In this document: positions 44,245-52,921 of the stretch, one piece after another
How positions within the stretch are numbered: the first letter of the stretch is position 1
Layout of the letters: each line of letters starts with the position of its first letter
Source of the DNA: Lachnospiraceae bacterium
Lineage (GTDB): Bacteria > Bacillota_A > Clostridia > Lachnospirales > Lachnospiraceae
Assembly (NCBI GenBank): GCA_017391465.1
Contig: JAFOYH010000103.1
Coordinates: 62,001-126,000 of the forward strand
DNA length: 64,000 nt
Reading direction: 5' to 3'
Program-made: the position numbers and the translations under genes
Notes under the pieces: generated by a model
Seen by the model: the letters and a program-made list of their open reading frames with translations, nothing else
The model's database searches: none
What the model was told of the DNA's origin: nothing

Positions 44245-45048
44245 TTAAAATTCTTTATTATTGATGAATAATTGTTTTAAGGTTTTGATAACACCATTGT
44301 TTTCACAGGAGTCGCATGTGAACCGTGCCGCGTTTTTTACGGTTGGATTGGCGTTTTCAACAGCGAAGCTGTAATAAGCCTGCTTGAGCATTTCGATATC
44401 ATTAATCTGATCACCAAAGGCAACAGTTTCATGGATGGTTATGCCAAGGACTTCCTGAAGTTTTGCCAAGGAGTTTCCTTTGTTGGTTCCTTTTGTAATA
44501 AAGTCAATCCAGTGAGTTCCTGAAATTACAGCTTTACAAATCTTATTCCATTTTTTTATCCATTTTGGATCGATTTCAGTAATGTTTTCTGTATGATAAA
44601 ATGCCAATTTAATAATTGGATCTTTAATTTCGCTCATGGAAGAACAAAGCTGCATATCATATCCATAGCTTTCATTCATAAATGTTACAAATGATGAATC
44701 TGTACATGATGTGTATGCGGTATCGATGGTTTCTGCATAGTAGGGTTGTTTGATATGATTATCTAAGTCATCAAAAAGCTGTTGGTAAATTTCGGGACTA
44801 AAATCAGCAACAGTCATTTTTTTGCTATATGTTCCGATATATGCACCGTTGCTTGTGATGTAAAAAATATCATTTTTTACAGGTTCAAACATTTTATCAA
44901 TACATGATTTATGTCGTCCGCTGGCAACAACAAAATATATACCCTGAGCTTTCAGACAACGGATTAAGGAGAAAAATTCCGGATTGACTACGTTTGTGCC
45001 TTCTGGGACAAGTGTGCCATCAATATCTGTAACAATGAGTTTAATCAT
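44245..45048 (-). CDS. Cof-type HAD-IIB family phosphatase
   Basis: A 267-residue haloacid dehalogenase-superfamily hydrolase of the Cof/YwpJ class. Motif I is DIDGTLVPEG (nucleophile and acid aspartates). The SGRHKS threonine/serine position resembles motif II. Motifs III and IV are KGNSLAKLQEVLG and AFGDQINDIEMLKQA. The large C2 cap lies between about 80 and 190. Such enzymes dephosphorylate sugar phosphates, FMN or pyridoxal phosphate; the substrate is not known. AAGGAG precedes the ATG. The gene stands alone. Confidence 0.93.
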   Translation of the reverse strand: MIKLIVTDIDGTLVPEGTNVVNPEFFSLIRCLKAQGIYFVVASGRHKSCIDKMFEPVKNDIFYITSNGAYIGTYSKKMTVADFSPEIYQQLFDDLDNHIKQPYYAETIDTAYTSCTDSSFVTFMNESYGYDMQLCSSMSEIKDPIIKLAFYHTENITEIDPKWIKKWNKICKAVISGTHWIDFITKGTNKGNSLAKLQEVLGITIHETVAFGDQINDIEMLKQAYYSFAVENANPTVKNAARFTCDSCENNGVIKTLKQLFINNKEF

Positions 45049-45176
45049 GAGGAACTCCTTTCAAATTTTGCGCGTATTTTCGATTATATATGAGTAAGTG
45101 TCATTTAGTCAAGGTGATGCATAAAATTTTCTTAACACAAATACATTTTATTAAATACCATGAGGAGCGTGAAAAA

Positions 45177-46346
45177 TTGGAACGATTGGCTCGAATCGGA
45201 TTAACATGTATTTTGGCTTGTGTGGTGAGTTTGTTTGGAACATTATGGGTTTATGGTGAATCTTCCAAAGAAACCGAAGAAAAGTTGAATTTATATGCCC
45301 GGGCAGCTGTGTTATTGGATGGCGAAACATCACGTTTGCTTTATGGCGAAAATGAAAATGTGCCCATGGCTATGGCAAGTACTACAAAAATTATGACATG
45401 CCTGGTTGCTTTGGAAAACTCAGATATGGATGAAATTGTTACAATTTCAGATTATGCAGCAAGTATGCCGGATGTTCAGCTTGATGCAGTTAGCGGTGAA
45501 ACATTTTATATGGAAGATTTGCTTTATTCACTTATGTTGGAATCTCACAATGATGTGGCGGTTGCTATTGCAGAGCATATTGGAGGGAACGAAAAAGGGT
45601 TTGCCGAAATGATGAATGACCGGGCAAGGGAAATCGGATGCAAACAGACACAGTTTGTTACAGCCAATGGTTTGGATGCCGAAGGGCATTATACAACCGC
45701 AGAAGAACTGGCACGGATTACTTACGAAGCACTGAAAAATGAGGAATTTATAAAAATAACAAATACTCCGGAGTATACATTTACGAATAGAGAGGGAACA
45801 CGCGAATATAAGGTCCATAATAAAAATTCTTTTTTATATTTAATGGATGGCGCGTATGGCGTGAAAACCGGATTTACCAATGATGCCGGGTATTGTTTTG
45901 TGGGTGCAGCTGAACAGGATTGTAAAAAATTGATTTCGGTTGTCCTTGGCAGCGGATGGCCGCCAAATAAAAATTATAAATGGGAAGATACAAAAAAACT
46001 AATGAATTATGGATTCGATAGATATGATAAAAAAGAAATAGGAACAGATCATTTAGATGTTGGAGTATTAGAAGTTAAAAATGGCTTTAAAAAAAAGGTT
46101 ATCCTGAATGTTGATTGTCAAACTTGTGACATAATATTAAGTGAAGATGATATAGTGTCGATAGAAATAATTAAAGAATTGACGAAAAATGCACCGATCA
46201 AACAAAATGAAATCGTCGGATGGGTGTATTATACAGTGAATAATCAGATAATTAAGCGTTTTCCTATATACACAACAGAGCAAATTGAACGAAAAAATTT
46301 TGTATATTGTCTAAAAACTTTGTTAAAACAATGGCAACTCTTTTGA
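45177..46346 (+). CDS. D-alanyl-D-alanine carboxypeptidase (low-molecular-weight PBP, DacF/DacA type)
   Basis: Serine-type D,D-carboxypeptidase (389 residues) that trims peptidoglycan stem peptides outside the cell. From the TTG at 45177 the protein begins with a signal peptide, LARIGLTCILACVVSLFGTLWVYG. The three penicillin-binding motifs are ASTTKIM (SxxK), SHN in LESHNDVAVA (SxN), and GVKTGFT (KTG). A C-terminal beta-rich domain follows residue 290 or so. TTG was chosen because GAGGAG is 9 bases upstream and the longer frame adds a charged segment that would spoil the signal peptide. It is a single gene; dacF or dacB cannot be told apart by eye. Confidence 0.92.
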   Translation: MERLARIGLTCILACVVSLFGTLWVYGESSKETEEKLNLYARAAVLLDGETSRLLYGENENVPMAMASTTKIMTCLVALENSDMDEIVTISDYAASMPDVQLDAVSGETFYMEDLLYSLMLESHNDVAVAIAEHIGGNEKGFAEMMNDRAREIGCKQTQFVTANGLDAEGHYTTAEELARITYEALKNEEFIKITNTPEYTFTNREGTREYKVHNKNSFLYLMDGAYGVKTGFTNDAGYCFVGAAEQDCKKLISVVLGSGWPPNKNYKWEDTKKLMNYGFDRYDKKEIGTDHLDVGVLEVKNGFKKKVILNVDCQTCDIILSEDDIVSIEIIKELTKNAPIKQNEIVGWVYYTVNNQIIKRFPIYTTEQIERKNFVYCLKTLLKQWQLF

Positions 46347-46347
46347 G

Positions 46348-46376
46348 TTGAAATACAATTTGAAAACGATTATAAT
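46348..46376 (+). promoter_or_regulatory. Promoter of the carboxyltransferase/Na+ pump operon
   Basis: TTGAAA (46348-46353), 17-base spacer, perfect TATAAT (46371-46376), 54 bases before the first gene. Confidence 0.7.
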
Positions 46377-46430
46377 AATTGAATGGATAATAAGGGGTCT
46401 ATAATTAAGGGATAAAATGGAGGTAAAGAA

Positions 46431-47888
46431 ATGAGTACAGAAAAAAAACTGTCTGCCAGAGAACGTATCGAAGCTTTTTTTGACTCGAATAGTTTTGTTG
46501 AAATTGGTGAGATGATTCATGCACGAAGCACCGATTTTAATATGGCAGATCAGAAAACACCGTCGGATGGTGTTATTACAGGATACGGAATTTCCAACGG
46601 AAGGCTTGTTTATGCGTTTTGTCAGGATGCGTCTGTAATGAATGGATCTGTTGGTGAAATGCATGCAAAGAAGATTATACGAATGTATGATATGGCGTTA
46701 AAAATGGGAGCACCGGTTGTGGGAATGATTGATTGTGCCGGGATGCGTCTCCAGGAAGCTACAGATGCTCTGAATGCTTTTGGGGAATTGTATCATCGAC
46801 AGATTATGGCTTCGGGAATTATTCCGCAGATTATGGGTGTGTTTGGAACCTGTGGCGGCGGCATGGCATTAGTTCCGTCATTGGCAGATTTTACTTTTGT
46901 GGTAAAAGATGAAGGTGAAATCTTTATAAATTCTCCAGATTCCATTAAAGGAAATCGTATTGAAGTATGCAATACGTCTTCCAGTACGTATCGAAGTTGT
47001 ATTACAGGAGATGTAGATGGTGTAGGAGAAACAGATTTTGAGGTTCTTTTACAAATGCAGCAATTGGTTTCTGTTTTGCCATCAAACAATAAAGAAGATG
47101 GTCTGTACATGAGAGAAAGTATGGATCAATTAAATAGAGAAAATAAAGATATCAGTCGTACATTAGATACAGTATACATCTTAAAAGATTTATCCGATCA
47201 GGGAGGTTTTTTGGAAATAAAGCCTGATTATGCAAAAGAAATGGTTACCGGATTTATGATTTTAAATGGAAATACTGTAGGAGCTGTAGCAAATCGAGAG
47301 GAAGTTCTTGATGCGGAAGGTCATGTGATTGAACGAATGCCATCGGTTTTATCTGTTGATGGAATGAAAAAAGCGGAACGTTTTATTCGATTTTGTGATG
47401 CATTTTCAATTCCGGTTTTATCATTGGTTAATGTGTCCGGATTTAAGGCATCGATGGAAGAAGAAAAAGAATTGGCAAAAGCATCTGCAAAATTGACATA
47501 TGCTTATTCAAGTGCAACGGTTCCAAAAGTAACGGTTATTATAGGAAAAGCTTATGGAAGTGCCTATTTATGTATGGGCAGCCGTCATATCGGAGCAGAT
47601 CTTGTTTATGCATGGCCGAATTCTGAAATTGGTATGATGGATGCGATGGCAGCCGTTAAGATTATGTATTCAGATGAAATTCGTGCTGCAGATGACAGCA
47701 GCGAATTCATTAAAGTGAAAAAACAAGAATATGAAGCGATTCAAAACAGTCCGTTATCAGCAGCATCAAGAGGATATGTTGATACGATCATCGATCCGGC
47801 TGCAACCAGAAAACATTTGATTGCTGCAATGGATATGCTTTCAACAAAAAGAGAAATGAAACTGGATAAAAAACACGGAACTGTGTAA
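46431..47888 (+). CDS. Acyl-CoA carboxyltransferase subunit (MmdA/12S-like)
   Basis: A 485-residue carboxyltransferase of the crotonase-fold family that moves CO2 between an acyl-CoA and biotin. The start, KLSARERIEAFFDSNSFVEI, and the two crotonase halves are typical: first half GMIDCAGMRLQE and GVFGTCGGGMALVPSLADF; second half VNVSGFKASMEEE, IGKAYGSAYLCMGSRHIGADLVYAWPNSEIGMM. It is a little shorter than methylmalonyl-CoA decarboxylase alpha (about 510-520). The acyl-CoA (methylmalonyl, malonyl or glutaconyl) cannot be set by eye. It is first of five genes; OadG follows after 15 bases. GGAGG precedes the ATG. Confidence 0.9.
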   Translation: MSTEKKLSARERIEAFFDSNSFVEIGEMIHARSTDFNMADQKTPSDGVITGYGISNGRLVYAFCQDASVMNGSVGEMHAKKIIRMYDMALKMGAPVVGMIDCAGMRLQEATDALNAFGELYHRQIMASGIIPQIMGVFGTCGGGMALVPSLADFTFVVKDEGEIFINSPDSIKGNRIEVCNTSSSTYRSCITGDVDGVGETDFEVLLQMQQLVSVLPSNNKEDGLYMRESMDQLNRENKDISRTLDTVYILKDLSDQGGFLEIKPDYAKEMVTGFMILNGNTVGAVANREEVLDAEGHVIERMPSVLSVDGMKKAERFIRFCDAFSIPVLSLVNVSGFKASMEEEKELAKASAKLTYAYSSATVPKVTVIIGKAYGSAYLCMGSRHIGADLVYAWPNSEIGMMDAMAAVKIMYSDEIRAADDSSEFIKVKKQEYEAIQNSPLSAASRGYVDTIIDPAATRKHLIAAMDMLSTKREMKLDKKHGTV

Positions 47889-47903
47889 ATGAGGTGATAG
47901 ATC

Positions 47904-48233
47904 ATGTTCGAAATATTGAAAATTGCTGCGCTGAATACACTGATGGGTATGGGTACAGTGTTTTTGGTTCTGATTATAATCTCGTTGATTATTTATGCTT
48001 TAGGAGTCATTGGAAGAAAGCAAAATACAAAGATAGAGACTGTAGCATCGTTGTCTGAAGAACCTGTCTCTTCAAATATAGAAAGTTGTGAAGAAATTAA
48101 TTTGGATGAAGAGTATGAATTAGTGGCTGTCATTATGGCGGCAATTGCAGCTTCAGAAGATGTTCCTGCAGATTCATTGGTTGTTCGTTCGATTCGAAGA
48201 AGACCATCGTCAGAACGATGGAAAAAAGCGTGA
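47904..48233 (+). CDS. OadG-family decarboxylase membrane subunit
   Basis: A 109-residue protein with one N-terminal transmembrane helix (GMGTVFLVLIIISLIIYALG). A cytoplasmic acidic tail follows, ending in VVRSIRRRPSSERWKKA. This is the usual shape of the gamma/delta subunit that tethers the soluble carboxyltransferase and biotin carrier to the membrane subunit in sodium-pumping decarboxylases. The C-terminal segment (EEYELVAVIMAAIAASEDV) is a common extension in Firmicutes. Its place between carboxyltransferase and biotin carrier supports the call. Confidence 0.88.
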   Translation: MFEILKIAALNTLMGMGTVFLVLIIISLIIYALGVIGRKQNTKIETVASLSEEPVSSNIESCEEINLDEEYELVAVIMAAIAASEDVPADSLVVRSIRRRPSSERWKKA

Positions 48234-48251
48234 TGAAAGGATTTGAAATAA

Positions 48252-48626
48252 ATGAAATATTATACAATTACTGTTAACGGTAAAGTTTATGAAGTAACTG
48301 TCGAAGAAGGCATTACAGGAAATGTTCAGCCTTCAGCAGTGTCTGCGCAACCTGTTGCATCTGCAGCATCTGCAGTATCTGCTGCAGCTAAAAAGAATAC
48401 GACATCTGCAGGCAATGTGAAAGTGAATGCGCCAATGCCTGGAAAAATTCTTGCTGTGAAAGCAGATGAAGGACAAATGGTAAAACGTGGTGATGTTTTG
48501 CTTGTTTTGGAAGCAATGAAAATGGAAAATGAAATTGTAGCTCCAGAGGATGGAACGGTTGCAAACATCCATGTCAATGTCGGTAATATGGTTGAAGCGG
48601 GCGATCTATTGATATCATTAGATTAA
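48252..48626 (+). CDS. Biotin carboxyl carrier protein (1.3S/MmdC-like)
   Basis: A 124-residue carrier. An N-terminal beta segment (1-25) is followed by an Ala/Ser-rich flexible linker (about 28-50). The biotinyl domain contains EAMKMEN with the biotinylated lysine at Lys90. It carries the carboxyl group between the two carboxyltransferases and the membrane subunit OadB. The linker length and single domain match transcarboxylase 1.3S and MmdC. It is the third gene of the operon. Confidence 0.95.
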   Translation: MKYYTITVNGKVYEVTVEEGITGNVQPSAVSAQPVASAASAVSAAAKKNTTSAGNVKVNAPMPGKILAVKADEGQMVKRGDVLLVLEAMKMENEIVAPEDGTVANIHVNVGNMVEAGDLLISLD

Positions 48627-48644
48627 ACCGTGTGGAGGTATTAA

Positions 48645-49796
48645 ATGGATTACATTGTTGAAACGATGGGAAATCTCATCCACCAGACGGCTTTTTTCAA
48701 CCTGACATGGGGTAATTATATTATGGTCGGAGTGGCATGTTTTTTCCTTTATCTCGCAATACGTAAAGAATATGAACCTCTGCTTCTTGTACCGATTTCT
48801 TTTGGTATGCTGCTTGTTAATCTTTATCCGGATATTATGATGACGGTTGAGGAATCAAGCAATGGCATTGGTGGATTATTGCATTATTTTTATTTATTAG
48901 ATGAATGGGCGATTTTGCCTTCGCTTATTTTCCTTGGTGTTGGAGCAATGACAGATTTTGGACCATTGATTGCAAATCCGATTAGTTTTCTTTTAGGCGC
49001 ATCGGCTCAATTTGGTGTGTTTTTTGCATACATTGTTGCAATTTTACTTGGATTTAGCGACAAAGCTGCAGCAGCAATTTCGATTATTGGTGGTGCAGAT
49101 GGACCAACATCTATTTTCCTGGCCGGCAAACTGGGACAGGGGGATCTTATGGGACCGATTGCAGTTGCGGCTTATTCTTATATGGCACTTGTGCCGATCA
49201 TACAGCCTCCAATCATGCGTTTCCTGACGACAAAAGAAGAACGCGCCATTAAAATGGAACAGTTGCGTCCGGTTTCAAAAACAGAGAAGATTTTGTTTCC
49301 GATTATCGTAACTATCGTTGTTGTTCTGATTTTGCCTACGACAGCTCCATTGGTTGGTATGTTAATGTTAGGTAATCTTTTTAGAGAATCTGGTGTGGTT
49401 AAACAGCTGACAGAGACGGCATCGAATGCATTAATGTATATTGTTGTTATTATCCTTGGAACAAGTGTTGGAGCGACAACAAGTGCGGAGGCATTTTTAA
49501 ATATTCAGACACTGAAAATTGTAGCACTCGGTCTGATTGCTTTTGCTGTAGGAACGGCAACGGGTGTCTTGTTTGGTAAATTATTATGCAAGCTTACAGG
49601 AGGAAAGATTAATCCATTGATTGGTTCTGCGGGGGTTTCTGCAGTGCCGATGGCAGCACGCGTTTCTCAAAAAGTTGGTGCTGAAGAAGATCCAACCAAT
49701 TTCCTTTTAATGCATGCGATGGGACCAAATGTGGCAGGTGTTATCGGAACAGCGGTGGCAGCAGGTGTTTTCATGGCTATTTTTGGCGTGATGTAA
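48645..49796 (+). CDS. oadB: Sodium-translocating decarboxylase beta subunit
   Basis: A 383-residue polytopic membrane protein that decarboxylates carboxybiotin and pumps Na+ outward. Visible are FLGVGAMTDFGPLIANP (with the functional aspartate), SIIGGADGPTSIFLAGKLG, and NPLIGSAGVSAVPMAARVSQ near the end, all OadB signatures. About nine to eleven helices are present. GGAGG precedes the ATG. The presence of oadB makes the operon an energy-conserving pump and not only a soluble transcarboxylase. It lies between the biotin carrier and the pyruvate/oxaloacetate carboxyltransferase. Confidence 0.95.
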   Translation: MDYIVETMGNLIHQTAFFNLTWGNYIMVGVACFFLYLAIRKEYEPLLLVPISFGMLLVNLYPDIMMTVEESSNGIGGLLHYFYLLDEWAILPSLIFLGVGAMTDFGPLIANPISFLLGASAQFGVFFAYIVAILLGFSDKAAAAISIIGGADGPTSIFLAGKLGQGDLMGPIAVAAYSYMALVPIIQPPIMRFLTTKEERAIKMEQLRPVSKTEKILFPIIVTIVVVLILPTTAPLVGMLMLGNLFRESGVVKQLTETASNALMYIVVIILGTSVGATTSAEAFLNIQTLKIVALGLIAFAVGTATGVLFGKLLCKLTGGKINPLIGSAGVSAVPMAARVSQKVGAEEDPTNFLLMHAMGPNVAGVIGTAVAAGVFMAIFGVM

Positions 49797-49819
49797 GAGG
49801 ATAGATCAGGAGGTACAAA

Positions 49820-51232
49820 ATGTCAGAACAGTTAAAAAAATCGGTTAAAATAACCGAGACTATATTAAGAGATGCGCATCAGTCCTTGCTGGCCACTCGT
49901 ATGACAACGGAACAGATGATGCCGATTATTGAAAAAATGGACAAAGTGGGTTATCACTCTGTAGAATGCTGGGGCGGTGCCACATTTGATGCATCATTAA
50001 GATTTTTAAAAGAAGATCCATGGGAACGTTTGAGAAAACTGAGAGATGGATTTAAAGAAACAAAGTTGCAAATGTTGTTCCGCGGACAGAATATTTTGGG
50101 ATATCGTCACTATGCAGATGATGTTGTTGATTATTTTGTAAGAAAATCCATAGCAAATGGCATCGATATCATTCGCATCTTTGATGCACTTAATGATTTA
50201 AGAAATCTGAAAACATCTGTAAATGCAACGGTTCGTGAGGGTGGACATGCGCAGGTGGCTTTATCATATACATTGGGGGATGCTTATACACTGGATTATT
50301 GGAAAGACATTGCAAAACGTATTGAAGATATGGGTGCACATTCGATTTGTATTAAAGATATGGCCGGGCTTCTGGTGCCGTATGCGGCTACAGAACTTGT
50401 AAGTGCTTTAAAAGAATCTACAGATTTGCCAATTCAGCTTCACACACATTATACAAGTGGTGTGGCTTCTATGACTTATATGAAAGCGGTGGAAGCCGGT
50501 TGTGATATTATTGATACAGCCATGTCACCGTTAGCACTTGGAACAAGTCAGCCGGCAACAGAAGTTATGGTAGAAACGTTTAAAGGAACAGAGTATGATA
50601 CAGGAATGGATCAGGCAATTCTTGCTGATATTGCTGACTATTTCAGACCGATTCGTGAATCCGCACTTGAAAACGGACTTTTAAATCCAAAGGTATTAGG
50701 TGTGAATATTAAAACTTTATTATATCAGGTTCCGGGAGGCATGCTTTCAAATTTGGTTTCCCAATTAAAAGAAGCCCATGCGGAAGATAGATATTATGAA
50801 GTTTTGGAAGAAATACCAAGAGTGCGTAAAGATTTTGGTGAACCTCCGTTGGTTACACCATCCAGTCAGATTGTTGGAACACAGGCTGTTTTAAATGTCC
50901 TTATGGGTGAACGTTACAAAATGATCACCAAAGAGAGTAAAGCCCTTTTGAAAGGTGAATACGGACAGACAGTAAAGCCGTTCAATCCGGAAGTTCAAAA
51001 GAAAGCGATTGGTGATGAAGAGCCAATTGTCTGCAGACCTGCAGATCTTATTCCGAATGAATTAGAACAGCTGGAAAAAGAAATGGCTCGGTACAAGTGT
51101 CAGGATGAGGATGTTTTATCGTATGCATTGTTTCCTCAGGTGGCAACAGAGTTCTTTAAATATAGAGAAGCGCAGAGGACAGGTTTTGATGCATCAAAAG
51201 CAGATCTTGATAACAAAGTTTATCCGGTTTAG
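49820..51232 (+). CDS. Oxaloacetate/pyruvate carboxyltransferase subunit (OadA/5S-like, without biotin domain)
   Basis: A 470-residue protein with the DRE-TIM carboxyltransferase domain (TETILRDAHQSLLATRM at the start, metal histidines in LHTHYTSG). A conserved C-terminal PYC_OADA region follows (about 300-460, with VPGGMLSNL). It transfers CO2 between biotin and pyruvate, equivalent to the 5S subunit of transcarboxylase. The classic OadA ends in a biotin domain; here the protein stops before it and the carrier is a separate gene. CECWGGATFDASLRFL-type VECWGGATFDAS and KDMAGLL are present. AGGAGG precedes the ATG, and a strong terminator follows. Confidence 0.95.
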   Translation: MSEQLKKSVKITETILRDAHQSLLATRMTTEQMMPIIEKMDKVGYHSVECWGGATFDASLRFLKEDPWERLRKLRDGFKETKLQMLFRGQNILGYRHYADDVVDYFVRKSIANGIDIIRIFDALNDLRNLKTSVNATVREGGHAQVALSYTLGDAYTLDYWKDIAKRIEDMGAHSICIKDMAGLLVPYAATELVSALKESTDLPIQLHTHYTSGVASMTYMKAVEAGCDIIDTAMSPLALGTSQPATEVMVETFKGTEYDTGMDQAILADIADYFRPIRESALENGLLNPKVLGVNIKTLLYQVPGGMLSNLVSQLKEAHAEDRYYEVLEEIPRVRKDFGEPPLVTPSSQIVGTQAVLNVLMGERYKMITKESKALLKGEYGQTVKPFNPEVQKKAIGDEEPIVCRPADLIPNELEQLEKEMARYKCQDEDVLSYALFPQVATEFFKYREAQRTGFDASKADLDNKVYPV

Positions 51233-51259
51233 TTAAACGAAATATTGATTTTTAGAAAC

Positions 51260-51291
51260 AAAAGGGGGCGTTTTAGAAGCGCCCCCTTTTT
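51260..51291 (+). terminator. Terminator of the carboxyltransferase/Na+ pump operon
   Basis: AAAAGGGGGCG (51260-51270) pairs perfectly with CGCCCCCTTTT (51280-51290), then T residues. The remaining 51292-51607 is AT-rich and holds the thiolase control region. Confidence 0.93.
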
Positions 51292-51440
51292 GAATAAATG
51301 TATATTTTGAGTAAATTGTCTAAAAAGACAATTTCTTAACAAATAAAATATAAACAGTTAGCTAATAGTTGGCGCACAAATAATATTTGACATAAAATTT
51401 AGACAAGAATTGTTCAATATGACGAAAAGTCAAATAGCAC

Positions 51441-51469
51441 TTTACAGTTTTTGATAAATATGTCATAAT
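51441..51469 (+). promoter_or_regulatory. Upstream promoter candidate of the thiolase gene
   Basis: TTTACA (51441-51446), 17-base spacer, CATAAT (51464-51469). The predicted start is near 51476, just before the Rex-like site. Confidence 0.5.
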
Positions 51470-51489
51470 TAAATACATGAGGGATAACG

Positions 51490-51503
51490 GTTAAATAATT
51501 AAC
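51490..51503 (+). promoter_or_regulatory. Rex-like operator in front of thiolase
   Basis: GTTAAATAATTAAC is a perfect match to the palindromic core GTTAA-N4-TTAAC of the clostridial Rex consensus (TTGTTAA-N4-TTAACAA). Flanking bases match partly. A half site TTGTTAA lies at 51513-51519. Placed at about +14 of the upstream promoter it would block transcription. Rex is encoded at 32244. Confidence 0.6.
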
Positions 51504-51565
51504 ACGTCGGATTGTTAATTAATTTCCCAAAGTTATCAATATCACTTTCCGTGACGGCTGGATGG

Positions 51566-51574
51566 TGATATAAT
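51566..51574 (+). promoter_or_regulatory. Second thiolase promoter candidate (extended -10)
   Basis: TGATATAAT (TGn plus perfect TATAAT), 33 bases before the start codon; -35 poor. Confidence 0.45.
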
Positions 51575-51607
51575 TTTAAATTCACAACTAAAAAGGAGAA
51601 GGACGTT

Positions 51608-52783
51608 ATGAGAGAAGTAGTAATTGTAAGCGCATGTAGAACACCTATTGGATCTTTCGGAGGAAGTCTTAAAAATGTATCCGCAGCAGATTTAGGTGCA
51701 ATCACAGTTAAAGAAGCAGTTAAAAGAGCTGGTATTGCTCCAGAGCTGGTAGACGAAGTTGTTTATGGTAACGTATTACAGGCTGGTCTTGGTCAGAACG
51801 TTGCTCGTCAGGTTTCCATCAAAGCTGGTCTTCCTGTAGAAACAACAGCAGTTACAATCAACATTGTATGTGGTTCTGGTCTTAAAACTGTAGCTATGGC
51901 AGCACAGGCTATTAAATCCGGCGATGCTGATATCATCGTAGCTGGTGGTACAGAAAGCATGAGTATGGCTCCATACGTTATTCCATCCGCAAGATGGGGT
52001 GCAAGAATGAACAATGGCAAGATCGTTGATGCTATGGTTAACGATGGTCTTTGGGATGCATTCAACCAGTACCATATGGGTATCACAGCTGAAAACGTTG
52101 TTGAACAGTGGGGACTTACAAGAGAACAGCAGGATGAATTCGCAGTTCGTTCTCAGAACCTTGCAGAAGCAGCTATTAAAGCTGGTAAATTTAAAGATGA
52201 AATCGTTCCTGTAGTTATTCCTAACAAAAAAGGCGATATTATTTTCGATACAGACGAATATCCAAAATTCGGCGCAACTCTTGAAAAAATGGCTAAATTA
52301 AAACCAGCGTTCAAGAAAGATGGTACAGTTACTGCAGCTAACGCTTCTGGTATCAACGATGGTGCTACAGCATTAGTTGTTATGGCTAAAGATAAAGCTG
52401 AAGAACTCGGCTTAACATGGTTATGTGAAGTTGTTTCTTACGCAACAGGCGGTGTAGATCCAAGTATCATGGGTGTTGGACCTATCGTTTCCTGTAGAAA
52501 AGCTATGGACAAAGCTGGCATGACAATTGAAGATATCGATTTAGTAGAAGCTAACGAAGCTTTCGCAGCTCAGTCCATCGCAGTAGCTAGAGACCTTAAC
52601 TTTGATATGGATAAAGTTAACGTTAATGGTGGTGCGATCGCATTAGGTCACCCAATCGGATGTTCTGGTGCTCGTATCCTTGTTTCCTTAATTTATGAAA
52701 TGATCAAGAGAGATTCCAAGACTGGTATGGCTACACTTTGTATCGGTGGTGGACAGGGTCAGACATTAATCGTTAAGAGATAA
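51608..52783 (+). CDS. Acetyl-CoA C-acetyltransferase (thiolase)
   Basis: Condenses two acetyl-CoA to acetoacetyl-CoA, the entry to butyrate and related fermentation products. The 391-residue protein has the acylated Cys in [14 protein letters not shown], the [14 protein letters not shown] loop, the NEAFAAQ motif, [17 protein letters not shown] with the catalytic histidine, and CIGGGQGQT with the second cysteine. Codon choice looks like that of a highly expressed gene, and AAGGAGAAGG precedes the ATG. It stands alone; the other butyrate genes (crt, hbd, bcd) are not next to it. A Rex-like operator upstream suggests control by NADH/NAD+. Confidence 0.95.
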   Translation: MREVVIVSACRTPIGSFGGSLKNVSAADLGAITVKEAVKRAGIAPELVDEVVYGNVLQAGLGQNVARQVSIKAGLPVETTAVTINIVCGSGLKTVAMAAQAIKSGDADIIVAGGTESMSMAPYVIPSARWGARMNNGKIVDAMVNDGLWDAFNQYHMGITAENVVEQWGLTREQQDEFAVRSQNLAEAAIKAGKFKDEIVPVVIPNKKGDIIFDTDEYPKFGATLEKMAKLKPAFKKDGTVTAANASGINDGATALVVMAKDKAEELGLTWLCEVVSYATGGVDPSIMGVGPIVSCRKAMDKAGMTIEDIDLVEANEAFAAQSIAVARDLNFDMDKVNVNGGAIALGHPIGCSGARILVSLIYEMIKRDSKTGMATLCIGGGQGQTLIVKR

Positions 52784-52825
52784 TTTTACAATTAAGTGTT
52801 GTATCGCATGATATAAAATAATTAG

Positions 52826-52868
52826 ACCTACGGTTTTCTTTAAAAGAGAAGACCGTAGGTTTTCTTTT
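52826..52868 (+). terminator. Terminator of the thiolase gene
   Basis: ACCTACGGT (52826-52834) pairs with ACCGTAGGT (52852-52860), extended by TCT/AGA pairs, followed by a T-rich run. Confidence 0.88.
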
Positions 52869-52921
52869 TATGTTTTTTGTGTTATGATAAAACATAGCAT
52901 ATTTTATCGTGAGGAAAAATT

